Origin: an uncultured Bacteroidota bacterium | GTDB taxonomy: Bacteria > Bacteroidota > Bacteroidia > Chitinophagales > Saprospiraceae | NCBI GenBank assembly: GCA_937876435.1 | Contig: CALEIL010000349.1 | Span: 1-6,177 of the forward strand | Direction of reading: 5' to 3' | Length of the DNA: 6,177 bases | In this document: positions 1-6,177 of the stretch, one piece after another | Layout of the letters: every line of letters starts with the position of its first letter | Position numbering within the stretch: position 1 is the stretch's first letter | The notes under the pieces: model-generated | Database searches by the model: none | The model's input: only the letters and a program-made list of their open reading frames with translations | What the model was told of the DNA's origin: nothing | Program-made: the position numbers and the translations under genes

Positions 1-1115
1 TGATCTCTCTCCTGATCACAATTGTTTCTGGCAAAAACCTTATCAATTTGCTCCGCCGAAAACAGGTGGGAGAAACAATCCGCGACCTGGGCCTCGAAGG
101 TCAGATGGAAAAAAAGGGAACGCCCACCATGGGAGGGATCATCATCATCGCCGCCATCGTCATCCCTACGCTGCTGTTGGCCAAACTTGACAATATTTAC
201 ATCCTGTTAATGCTCACCTCCACGCTCTGGATGGGCCTGATCGGATTTCTTGACGATTACATTAAAATTAAAAGAGATAAAAAAGGACTTGCCGGCCGCT
301 TCAAAATCTTCGGCCAGATCGGACTGGGGCTGATCGTAGGATTTACTTTGTATTTTCACGACGACGTGGTTGTGCGCGAGTTCCAGGATCCGGTGTCGGT
401 CGAGCAGGGGGTTATTCTCAGCGATTACAAGTATGTTGATGAAAAATCGGCTAAAACGACCATTCCTTTTGTGAAACGCAATGAGCTCGACTATTCGGGA
501 CTCATTCCTTTTCTTGATGATGAATTCACCTGGCTCATTTACATACCCATCGTTATCATTGTGGTGATGGCCGTATCCAATGGCGCCAACATTACCGACG
601 GCATTGACGGACTGGCCGCAGGTACCTCCGCCATCATCGGCCTGGCGCTGGCCATATTTGCCTACCTTTCCGGCAACGCGATCTTTTCGGATTACCTGAG
701 CATCATGTTCATTCCCAACTCAGGCGAACTGGTGATCTTCTGTACCGCATTCGTCGGGGCGTGCGTCGGTTTTCTTTGGTACAATGCCTACCCGGCGCAG
801 GTTTTCATGGGCGATACAGGCAGCCTTTCGCTTGGCGCCGTCATAGCCGTCCTCGCTTTGATCGTTCGGAAAGAACTATTGATCCCGGTATTGTGCGGCA
901 TATTTCTCATAGAAAATTTATCCGTCATCATTCAGGTAAGTTATTTCAAATACACAAAACGAAAATACGGAGAAGGAAGAAGGATATTTAAGATGTCCCC
1001 CCTTCATCACCATTATCAGAAGTTGGGCTATCACGAATCAAAAATAGTTTCAAGATTTTGGATTATTGGAGTTATGCTTGCGGTGATCGCAATTATTACA
1101 CTGAAAATAAGATAA
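1..1115 (+). CDS. mraY: Phospho-N-acetylmuramoyl-pentapeptide-transferase MraY, 5'-partial
   Basis: An integral inner-membrane enzyme that transfers phospho-MurNAc-pentapeptide from UDP to undecaprenyl phosphate, giving lipid I. The reading frame is open from position 3 to the TAA at 1113-1115, so the true start lies upstream; 370 codons are visible. Family landmarks occur in order: KKGTPTMGG (about 110-136), the catalytic Asp pair of FLDDY (Asp codons 252-257), NITDGIDGLA (588-617), FLWYNAYPAQVFMGDTGS (772-825, Asp codon 813-815) and the SPLHHHY motif (996-1016). Alternating hydrophobic segments fit a ten-helix protein. Compared with the 360-residue E. coli enzyme there are roughly 40-50 extra residues between the helix after the DD motif and NITDG (about nt 355-520), as is usual in Bacteroidota, so the full protein should be near 410 residues. 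The TTG at 48 is an internal Leu codon, not the start. It is followed by a gene-free gap instead of the expected murD. Confidence 0.97.
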   Translation, partial: ISLLITIVSGKNLINLLRRKQVGETIRDLGLEGQMEKKGTPTMGGIIIIAAIVIPTLLLAKLDNIYILLMLTSTLWMGLIGFLDDYIKIKRDKKGLAGRFKIFGQIGLGLIVGFTLYFHDDVVVREFQDPVSVEQGVILSDYKYVDEKSAKTTIPFVKRNELDYSGLIPFLDDEFTWLIYIPIVIIVVMAVSNGANITDGIDGLAAGTSAIIGLALAIFAYLSGNAIFSDYLSIMFIPNSGELVIFCTAFVGACVGFLWYNAYPAQVFMGDTGSLSLGAVIAVLALIVRKELLIPVLCGIFLIENLSVIIQVSYFKYTKRKYGEGRRIFKMSPLHHHYQKLGYHESKIVSRFWIIGVMLAVIAIITLKIR

Positions 1116-1196
1116 TTGTGAGGTCGAAATTGGTATATATTATGCATTATTTCTATCTTTATTTCACTAATAATGAGAGAAAAACGAATAAATATA

Positions 1197-1226
1197 TTTT
1201 TAGATGTGATAATTTTTTTATATTTG
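1197..1226 (+). promoter_or_regulatory. Candidate Bacteroidota-type promoter upstream of ftsW
   Basis: TATATTTG at 1219-1226 matches the TAnnTTTG -7 element recognised by the Bacteroidota primary sigma factor. The upstream -33 element (consensus TTTG) is poor: only a T-rich TTTTTAG at about 1197-1203 lies at suitable spacing. If used, transcription would begin near 1230-1235, leaving a leader of roughly 210 nt before ftsW. A chance match is quite possible because the surroundings are extremely AT-rich. Confidence 0.35.
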
Positions 1227-1286
1227 TTTAGTCAACAATAATTTGGGAGAATAATGACAAGATTTCTACTAAGGTTTCAAAGAAAT

Positions 1287-1364
1287 AGTTCACCCGGAAG
1301 GGTATAACAACTGTCAGGGGATGTGGTAGCCACGTTCGGAATTCCAATAGTGGTCCTGCATCCC
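1287..1364 (+). promoter_or_regulatory. Potentially structured leader RNA upstream of ftsW
   Basis: Two adjacent inverted repeats could fold in a transcript. The first is ACCC-GGAA-GGGT at 1292-1303, a four-pair stem closed by a GNRA-type tetraloop, with AGTT (1287-1290) and AACT (1309-1312) able to extend it across an internal loop. The second has GGGATG (1318-1323) pairing with CATCCC (1359-1364), GG (1325-1326) with CC (1355-1356), and GCCAC (1329-1333) with GTGGT (1350-1354), around a 16-nt loop that contains the palindrome GGAATTCC. I recognise no known riboswitch or RNA family. The pairing is visible in the sequence; any regulatory role is inference. Confidence 0.3.
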
Positions 1365-1444
1365 GATTCTCTTTGTACGATGATAAAAATGTAAACCTGA
1401 TTTGATGAACTGACTTCGCGATATTAAACAGAAAGAAGACTACG

Positions 1445-2611
1445 ATGACTTTTGTCCAAAATATCCTAAACAACATACGCGGCGACCGGGCTATCTGGAT
1501 TGTATTCGGATTGCTTAGTCTGGCCTCTATGTTGGCTGTATATTCCTCTGCCGGTATTATGGAATACCGGATGGATGGACCGGGCGCAGGTTATCACCTG
1601 ATGAAACATTTTCTCGTCATCGCAGCCGGAGCGTTTATCGTATACGTGGTCCATCAGATTCCCCTCAGCTTTTTCAGCGCCATAGCCCCTTCCTTTTTGG
1701 TATTGACCATCCTGCTACTCATTCTCACTATGTTTGTCGGAGAAGAGATCAACGATGCCCGCCGCTGGCTGGCCATACCGGTCATAGGGCTTACCTTTCA
1801 GACCAGCGACCTGGCCAAGGTGGCCATTATCCTGTTTTTGGCTCGAAATATATCTACCAGGCAGGCCCATATCAAAGATTTTAAAACGGCTTTTGTGCCG
1901 CTTCTGGCACCCATTATCGTCATCTGTATCCTGATCGCGCCCTCGGATTTGTCTTCGGCTGTGATTTTGTTTGCCACCTGTCTGGTCATGTTATTCGTCG
2001 GTCGGATCAAGCTCAAATACATCGGACTGATCTTCCTGTGCGGATTAATTTGCCTGGCGCTCCTCATTCTACTCGGTCAGGCCTTTCCGGAATTTACCCG
2101 GTTTGATACCTGGATGAGCCGGATCAATGATTTTATTTCAGGGGATGCCAGCCGGGACAATATTCAGGCCAAAATAGCCATCGCGCAGGGCGGGTGGTTT
2201 GGTCAGGGGCCAGGGAACAGCATACAGAGAAATTTCATCGCCTACCCCTACGCAGATTTTATTTTTGCGATCATATGTGAAGAATACGGCGTGATCGGTG
2301 CGGTCGGTATTTTGTTTTTATATATCCTGCTATTGTTTCGATGCACCAAGTTGCTGACCAGGTCCAGAAAGGCGTTCGGAGCCATTCTGGCGTTCGGTCT
2401 GTGTATGAGCATCGTGCTACAGGCACTGGCCAATATCGCGGTGTCGGTTCATCTGGTTCCGGCCACGGGGCTGACTTTACCCATGGTCAGTATGGGAGGA
2501 ACCTCTTTGTTTTTTACCGCGATTCATTTTGGAATTATTCTGAGCGTGAGCAGACAGGTGGAAAAGGATGGAATTTATATAAACGACGAAAACGATGAAA
2601 GTGATGATTAG
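1445..2611 (+). CDS. ftsW: Septal peptidoglycan glycosyltransferase FtsW (SEDS family)
   Basis: A polytopic inner-membrane SEDS protein that polymerises lipid II into septal glycan strands together with its cognate class B PBP (FtsI). The 388 residues are almost entirely hydrophobic helices, with a short cytoplasmic start and an acidic tail (NDENDESDD). Family motifs are ARRW (105-108), FQTSDLAK (118-125, the FQPSE.xK motif of the family), QAKIAIAQGGWFGQGPGNS (241-259), YADFIFAIICEE (269-280) and TGLTLPMVSMGGTS (341-354). D271 in ADFIF corresponds to the Asp required for SEDS activity. FtsW is favoured over RodA because of the dcw context and the LPMVSMGGTS form. The ATG at 1445 is preceded by a purine stretch GAAAGAAG (1431-1438), a weak ribosome-binding site. 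The 3' end overlaps murG by 17 nt. It may be driven by the promoter-like motif in the preceding gap. Confidence 0.96.
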   Translation: MTFVQNILNNIRGDRAIWIVFGLLSLASMLAVYSSAGIMEYRMDGPGAGYHLMKHFLVIAAGAFIVYVVHQIPLSFFSAIAPSFLVLTILLLILTMFVGEEINDARRWLAIPVIGLTFQTSDLAKVAIILFLARNISTRQAHIKDFKTAFVPLLAPIIVICILIAPSDLSSAVILFATCLVMLFVGRIKLKYIGLIFLCGLICLALLILLGQAFPEFTRFDTWMSRINDFISGDASRDNIQAKIAIAQGGWFGQGPGNSIQRNFIAYPYADFIFAIICEEYGVIGAVGILFLYILLLFRCTKLLTRSRKAFGAILAFGLCMSIVLQALANIAVSVHLVPATGLTLPMVSMGGTSLFFTAIHFGIILSVSRQVEKDGIYINDENDESDD

Positions 2612-3692
2612 CGGAGGCGGAACAGGCGGACATATATTTCCTGCATTGGCGATCGCCGATGCGGTCCGGGCGATTATTCCTCAATCGGACATCCAGTTTG
2701 TCGGAGCTCAGGGCCGGATGGAAATGGAGAAGGTGCCTGCCGCCGGATATCCCATCGTGGGGCTATGGATATCAGGTCTTGATCGGAAAAACATGATCCG
2801 CAATCTGACATTTCCATTCCAACTGATCAGCAGCCTGATAAAATCGTACGGATTGATCCGAAAAATGAAGCCAGACGTTGTAGTGGGAGTAGGTGGATTT
2901 GCCAGTGGACCCCTGCTGGAAGTAGCTTCCCGGATGAACATTCCCACGTTGATCCAGGAGCAAAATTCCTTCGCAGGCATAACCAACAAAATGCTGGCGA
3001 AAAAAGCAGATCAGATCTGCGTCGCATTTGAGGATATGGAAAAATACTTTCCAGAAGAAAAAATAATATTGACCGGAAATCCGGTCAGGGAATCGTTATT
3101 GGCATCAGACTGGAGCCGGGAATCTGCAAGAGCCGATCTGGGAATTGGTGCGGACAGGAAAGTCATCCTGTCGCTCGGCGGCAGTCTCGGTGCCCGCACC
3201 CTCAACAGGATGTTTGGCGAAAATACCAGCACGCTGGCTGCCCATCCTGAGGTACATTTTATATGGCAATACGGGGCCTTGTATGAAGAGGAATATCAGA
3301 ATTGTGAAACGGCAGGATTGCCCAATGTACACGCTGTCAAATTTATAGAAGATATGGGCAAAATGTACGTTGCTGCTGATCTGGTGGTGGCGCGGGCCGG
3401 TGCATTGACCCTGACCGAGCTGGCTGCACTGGGCAAGGCTTCTCTGCTAATCCCGTCCCCCAACGTAGCCGGAGACCATCAGACCAAAAACGCCATGAAG
3501 CTGGTGGAAAGAAAAGCAGCCATTCTCCTTCGGGACGAGGTAGCGGTCCAACAAGGGATATCCACGATAGTGGAACTTGTGCACCAAACAGAGGAATTGG
3601 AGAAATTGGAAGAAAATATTCGACCATTTTATCGCCCGGATGCAGCGCAGAATATTGCCCGGGAGATCATAAAACTGTCCGGACGATCATGA
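2595..3692 (+). CDS. murG: UDP-N-acetylglucosamine--undecaprenyl-pyrophosphoryl-MurNAc-pentapeptide transferase MurG
   Basis: A peripheral GT-B glycosyltransferase on the cytoplasmic membrane face that adds GlcNAc from UDP-GlcNAc to lipid I, giving lipid II. The protein has 365 residues, normal for the family. The N-terminal acceptor domain shows GGGTGGH (7-13, with the conserved His13), GRMEMEKVPAAGY (40-52), GVGGFASGP (98-106), QEQNSFAGITNK (121-132) and TGNPVR (160-165). The C-terminal UDP-GlcNAc domain shows LGGSLGAR (194-201), a GALTLTELAALGK segment with Glu275 at the ribose-binding position, and AGDHQTKNA (near 292-300). The ATG at 2595 lies inside the end of ftsW (17-nt overlap); it is preferred over the ATG at 2604 because it keeps the beta strand before the glycine-rich loop. 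In most Bacteroidota murC follows, but here ftsQ starts at once. Confidence 0.97.
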   Translation: MKVMISGGGTGGHIFPALAIADAVRAIIPQSDIQFVGAQGRMEMEKVPAAGYPIVGLWISGLDRKNMIRNLTFPFQLISSLIKSYGLIRKMKPDVVVGVGGFASGPLLEVASRMNIPTLIQEQNSFAGITNKMLAKKADQICVAFEDMEKYFPEEKIILTGNPVRESLLASDWSRESARADLGIGADRKVILSLGGSLGARTLNRMFGENTSTLAAHPEVHFIWQYGALYEEEYQNCETAGLPNVHAVKFIEDMGKMYVAADLVVARAGALTLTELAALGKASLLIPSPNVAGDHQTKNAMKLVERKAAILLRDEVAVQQGISTIVELVHQTEELEKLEENIRPFYRPDAAQNIAREIIKLSGRS

Positions 3693-4480
3693 CAGACAGG
3701 AAGAAACATATCAACCGACTCATTGGACTGGGGGCTTCACTGGTGGTCATACTGGGAGTGATCGGTCTGTTTACTTCTTTCGGTTTTTTGAATCGTCAGT
3801 TTTTGAGCGGCGTGAATTTTACCGTGGTCGAAATTTCGCAGGATCACAGTCTGCTCGATTCCCTGGATATGCAATATTCGTTTAGAAAATTGTACCCGGA
3901 TAGTCTGCAGGGCCTCCCGCTTGATTCGATCTCCCTGGAGGCGATCGAGGCGGAGTACAACGATAACCCTTTCGTAAAAGAATGCCGCGCATACATCGAT
4001 AAGCATTATGTTCTGCAGATCGAACTGGAAGAACGCATCCCATTATTCAGAATATACAGCAACAATGGGGGTGATTATTACATCGACAGGGACGGAATAT
4101 CTATGCCGGTTTCTGATCATTATACTCCCCGGGTGACCCTGGCAACCGGTGCCATTCCCCTTTTACCTCTGGACAACAGCGTGGATTCCAGCCGGATTCA
4201 CCAGGATCTCTACAGGGCGGTGAAGGCCTTTGAGGCGGATGAATTTATGGCAGGTTATGTCAGTGAAATTCATGTGAACGAGGCCGGTCAGATCGTGTTC
4301 TATCCATTGGTAGGAGACTTTACCATCCGGTTGAACAATACCGATCAGATCGAAAATAAATTTGAAAACTTAAAAATATTTCTTCGGGATGGCCTCAGCC
4401 GGATAGGATGGGACAAGTACAGCGAGCTGGTCATCGGGTATGAAAATCAAATCATTGGAAAGAAAATCGTAAATCCGTGA
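3689..4480 (+). CDS. ftsQ: Cell division protein FtsQ
   Basis: A bitopic divisome scaffold protein, non-enzymatic, which in well-studied bacteria binds FtsB/FtsL and helps recruit the FtsW-FtsI synthase. The 263 residues consist of a short basic cytoplasmic tail (TDRKKHINR), one membrane helix (about 11-33), and a periplasmic part. The POTRA region is degenerate, as is usual in Bacteroidota. Recognisable elements are NPFVKECRAYID (93-104), LQIELEERIPLFRIY (109-123), DYYIDRDGISMP (129-140), YTPRVTLATG (145-154) and a C-terminal beta region ending in a basic stretch. It starts inside the murG stop as ATGA, consistent with translational coupling. Identification rests on the conserved strings plus position between murG and ftsA, since FtsQ sequences diverge strongly. 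murC, which normally precedes it in the phylum, is absent. Confidence 0.93.
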   Translation: MTDRKKHINRLIGLGASLVVILGVIGLFTSFGFLNRQFLSGVNFTVVEISQDHSLLDSLDMQYSFRKLYPDSLQGLPLDSISLEAIEAEYNDNPFVKECRAYIDKHYVLQIELEERIPLFRIYSNNGGDYYIDRDGISMPVSDHYTPRVTLATGAIPLLPLDNSVDSSRIHQDLYRAVKAFEADEFMAGYVSEIHVNEAGQIVFYPLVGDFTIRLNNTDQIENKFENLKIFLRDGLSRIGWDKYSELVIGYENQIIGKKIVNP

Positions 4481-5928
4481 AATACACATCTATGAAATCA
4501 AAACACTATAATCCAGAGGACGTCGTGGTCGCAGTGGACATAGGCACTACCAAGGTCTGTGTCGTCGCTGGAATCCAGAACGAACATGGAAAGCTCGAGA
4601 TATTGGGGCTGGGCCGGGTACCCTGTGATGGGGTCATCCGGGGCGTCGTGTCCAATATCGAAAAGACCGTGAAATCGATCCGGGAAGCAGTCCAGATCGT
4701 CGAACGACAGATCAAGGCGAAAGTTAAAATCGTTCATGTCGGCATTGCCGGTCAGCACATTAAGAGCCTCCATCATCACGGGATTCTGACCAGAGACAAT
4801 GCCCACGATGAAATCAGCCAGGGAGACATAGATAAACTGATCAATGATATGTACAAACTCGTATTGCCTCCCGGCGATAAAATTCTTCACGTCATTCCTC
4901 AGGAATATACCGTGGACAATGAAAGAGGGATTACAGAGCCCATAGGGATGTCGGGGATCCGTCTGGAAGGGAACTTTCACATCATCACCGGTCAGATCAA
5001 TGCCTCCAATAATATCCTGCGTTGTATCAAAAAAGCCGGGCTGGAAGTAGCCGATATTACCCTGGAACCCATTGCGTCCTCCATGGCGGTGCTCAACCGC
5101 GAAGAAAAAGAAGCCGGGATCGTTCTGGTGGATATAGGCGGGGGCACAACGGATCTTACGATTTTTTACGAGGGGGTCGTGCGACATACCGCGGTTATCC
5201 CATTTGGAGGCTACGTGGTCACCCGGGACATCAAGGAAGGGTGCACGATTATGAATTATCAGGCTGAGAAGCTCAAGGTGAAATTTGGCTCCGCTCTGGC
5301 TGAAGAGGTTCTGGAGAATAAAATTATCACCATTCCCGGTCTCAAAGGAAGGGCTCCGAAGGAAATTTCGGAGAAAAATCTGGCTTTGATCATTCAGGCC
5401 CGGATGGAGGAAATTCTCGAGTACGTCATGTATGAGATTGGCAAATCCGGATACAGAGATAAATTGATCGGGGGCATCGTGCTGACAGGTGGTGGTTCCC
5501 GGTTAAAGAACATCCAGGATCTGGTGGAATACCACACCGGGATCCCGACCAAAGTCAGTTATCCGATCGAACATCTGGCCCATGGTTACATCAAAGATTT
5601 GAGCAGCCCGGTGTTTTCTACATCGATTGGTTTGCTCCTCAATGGTCTGGAAAGCCGTACCTATGCGATGGCTATTGAAATGGAGATAGAAGAAGAGGAA
5701 GAAATCCTGGTTGAAGATTTTCAGCCTGCATCCATCGCTGCCAGTCAGGCATCAAGCCCAAAAGACCGACCCACCAGCCGGAACATCGATGACTACGACG
5801 ATGAAGAAGATCAGAATGATCATACCGGAACGGGTAAATCAGACCCCAAAAAGCCTACTTTTTGGAATGATATGTTCAACAGGACAAAGGGTTGGTTTGA
5901 AGCCAGTCCTGATTCTGACCTAAATTAA
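4477..5928 (+). CDS. ftsA: Cell division protein FtsA, actin-like membrane tether of FtsZ
   Basis: An actin-fold ATPase that polymerises on the membrane and links FtsZ to it. Counting from the GTG at 4477 (483 residues), the phosphate-1 loop is VAVDIGTTK (18-26), the 1C (SHS2) subdomain lies at about 92-172 (IAGQHIKS through FHIITG), the phosphate-2 loop is VDIGGGTTDLT (218-228), and the adenosine motif is IVLTGGGSR (334-342). After the fold come an acidic run (EIEEEEEI, near 400-410), a low-complexity polar linker, and a Trp/Phe-rich amphipathic tail (FWNDMFNRTKGWF) that should be the membrane-targeting helix. Two starts are plausible: the GTG at 4477, overlapping the ftsQ stop as GTGA like the other coupled junctions, or the in-frame ATG at 4492 (478 residues), still 10 residues ahead of the first strand. 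Neither has a clear ribosome-binding site; the wider limit is given, but ATG may well be the real start. Confidence 0.96.
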   Translation: MKYTSMKSKHYNPEDVVVAVDIGTTKVCVVAGIQNEHGKLEILGLGRVPCDGVIRGVVSNIEKTVKSIREAVQIVERQIKAKVKIVHVGIAGQHIKSLHHHGILTRDNAHDEISQGDIDKLINDMYKLVLPPGDKILHVIPQEYTVDNERGITEPIGMSGIRLEGNFHIITGQINASNNILRCIKKAGLEVADITLEPIASSMAVLNREEKEAGIVLVDIGGGTTDLTIFYEGVVRHTAVIPFGGYVVTRDIKEGCTIMNYQAEKLKVKFGSALAEEVLENKIITIPGLKGRAPKEISEKNLALIIQARMEEILEYVMYEIGKSGYRDKLIGGIVLTGGGSRLKNIQDLVEYHTGIPTKVSYPIEHLAHGYIKDLSSPVFSTSIGLLLNGLESRTYAMAIEMEIEEEEEILVEDFQPASIAASQASSPKDRPTSRNIDDYDDEEDQNDHTGTGKSDPKKPTFWNDMFNRTKGWFEASPDSDLN

Positions 5929-5976
5929 GTTCATTATTCAAAACAATAAAATTACGTCACATTAAAAAGATAAATT
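5929..5976 (+). other. AT-rich ftsA-ftsZ spacer with A-rich translation initiation region
   Basis: This 48-nt spacer is the only other non-overlapping junction in the operon. It is AT-rich, and an ATTAAAAAGATAAATT segment (5961-5976) abuts the ftsZ ATG. There is no Shine-Dalgarno sequence; an A-rich stretch just before the start is typical of strongly translated Bacteroidota genes. No convincing TAnnTTTG promoter motif or terminator hairpin is visible, so ftsZ probably shares the upstream transcript, although an undetected promoter inside ftsA cannot be excluded. Confidence 0.6.
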
Positions 5977-6177
5977 ATGGAATTTGATATACCATCACGA
6001 GAGAAGTCAATTATTAAGGTCGTCGGTGTAGGCGGTGGAGGAAGTAACGCTGTTGAGACTATGATCGCTAGCGGTATGAGAGGTGTGGACTTCGTTACTG
6101 CAAACACGGACCATCAAGCCCTACTTTCTAATAAAGCATACGGAAAAATCCAGTTAGGAAAAGATTTAACCAGAGGT
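5977..6177 (+). CDS. ftsZ: Cell division protein FtsZ, 3'-partial (first 67 codons)
   Basis: The tubulin-like GTPase that forms the cytokinetic ring. Only the N-terminal 67 residues are present; the frame stays open to the window end. After a short tail (MEFDIPSREKS) come the first strand and nucleotide-binding loop IIKVVGVGGGGSNAV (12-26), then MRGVDFVTANTDHQAL (34-49), matching the FtsZ pattern G(V/I).F...NTD.QAL, and KIQLGKDLTRG (57-67), where the family continues into the GLGAG loop. The tubulin signature GGGTGTG lies beyond the window. The ATG at 5977 is chosen because it gives the usual short N-terminal tail and follows an A-rich initiation region. Codons look less GC-rich than in the upstream genes, as might be expected of a highly expressed gene. 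Confidence 0.96.
   Translation, partial: MEFDIPSREKSIIKVVGVGGGGSNAVETMIASGMRGVDFVTANTDHQALLSNKAYGKIQLGKDLTRG

Larger units (their letters stand above)
1116..1444. other. Gene-free gap at the usual murD position
   Basis: There are 329 nt between mraY and ftsW with no gene I can support. By hand count 1116-1260 is about 22% G+C and 1261-1444 about 41%, both below the flanking genes. The AT-rich half contains a TAnnTTTG-like promoter motif (1219-1226), and the second half contains two potential hairpins (1292-1303 and 1318-1364). No GC-rich hairpin followed by a T-run, as in a factor-independent terminator, is visible after mraY. All forward frames are broken by stops. The longest open stretch on the minus strand (1228-1476) runs into ftsW and resembles nothing I know. 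In many Bacteroidota a murD of more than 1.3 kb occupies this position. Confidence 0.85.

Noticed and set aside
1116..1260. Terminator after mraY
   Set aside because: The AT-rich stretch has T-runs (for example 1213-1219) but no GC-containing hairpin immediately before them; only weak AATATATT-type palindromes are visible.
1329..1364. tRNA-like T-arm string GTTCGGAATTCC in the gap
   Set aside because: No acceptor stem, anticodon arm or D-arm can be arranged around it, so it is not a tRNA; GGAATTCC is simply a palindrome.
1308..1403. Possible murD remnant: short open stretches in two frames, one giving a GPASRFSLYDDKN-like peptide reminiscent of the SPACASFDxF end of MurD
   Set aside because: The similarity is a few residues, needs a gap, and no other MurD motif (for example the ATP-binding GTNGK) is present. 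Too weak to call a pseudogene.
1228..1476. Minus-strand open frame of 82 codons across the mraY-ftsW gap
   Set aside because: It overlaps the ftsW start, has no recognisable motif and opposes the operon. It could be an unknown gene only if conserved in relatives; nothing in the sequence supports that.
2708..3627. Several 60-95-codon frames on the minus strand and in another frame within murG
   Set aside because: They are shadows of murG: no motif, no initiation signals, and full overlap with a well-supported gene.
4498..5187. Long minus-strand open frame of 229 codons opposite ftsA
   Set aside because: It lies entirely antisense to a clear ftsA, shows no domain, and its openness follows from the codon bias of the sense gene.

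Overview
This window is a stretch of the division and cell-wall (dcw) cluster of a bacterium that is very probably a member of the Bacteroidota. All genes lie on the + strand. In order they are mraY (5' end outside the window), a gene-free gap of 329 nt, ftsW, murG, ftsQ, ftsA, and the first 67 codons of ftsZ. The Bacteroidota assignment rests on three things. MraY has a long extra segment before its NxTDGxDGLA motif. MurG has Bacteroidota-like motifs (GRMEMEKVPAAGY, GGSLGAR, AGDHQTKNA). FtsQ has the phylum's NPFV...YYIDRDGISMP...PRV pattern. Weak or absent Shine-Dalgarno sites and one TAnnTTTG-type promoter motif agree with this. I cannot fix the family; a non-Bacteroidales lineage is a guess only.

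Layout. Positions 1-1115 are mraY (lipid I synthase). Positions 1116-1444 carry no recognisable gene: the first part is very AT-rich (about 22% G+C by hand count over 1116-1260) and holds a promoter-like motif, while the second part (about 41% G+C) can fold into hairpins just upstream of ftsW. Positions 1445-4480 hold ftsW, murG and ftsQ, which overlap one another (17 nt and 4 nt). ftsA then starts at the ftsQ stop codon (GTG overlap) or 12 nt beyond it (ATG). A 48-nt AT-rich spacer separates ftsA from ftsZ.

How the genes work together. MraY attaches phospho-MurNAc-pentapeptide to undecaprenyl phosphate to make lipid I, and MurG adds GlcNAc to make lipid II. FtsW, a SEDS glycosyltransferase, polymerises lipid II at the septum. 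FtsQ is a membrane scaffold of the divisome, FtsA anchors FtsZ filaments to the membrane, and FtsZ forms the ring.

The main oddity is what is absent. In the commonly seen Bacteroidota order (mraY-murD-ftsW-murG-murC-ftsQ-ftsA-ftsZ), murD sits between mraY and ftsW and murC between murG and ftsQ. Both ligase genes are missing here. The murD position is an AT-rich, partly structured gap, while the murC position is closed by a tight ATGA overlap. No mobile element, CRISPR array, tRNA or rRNA was seen, and I do not see a new multi-gene system in this window.
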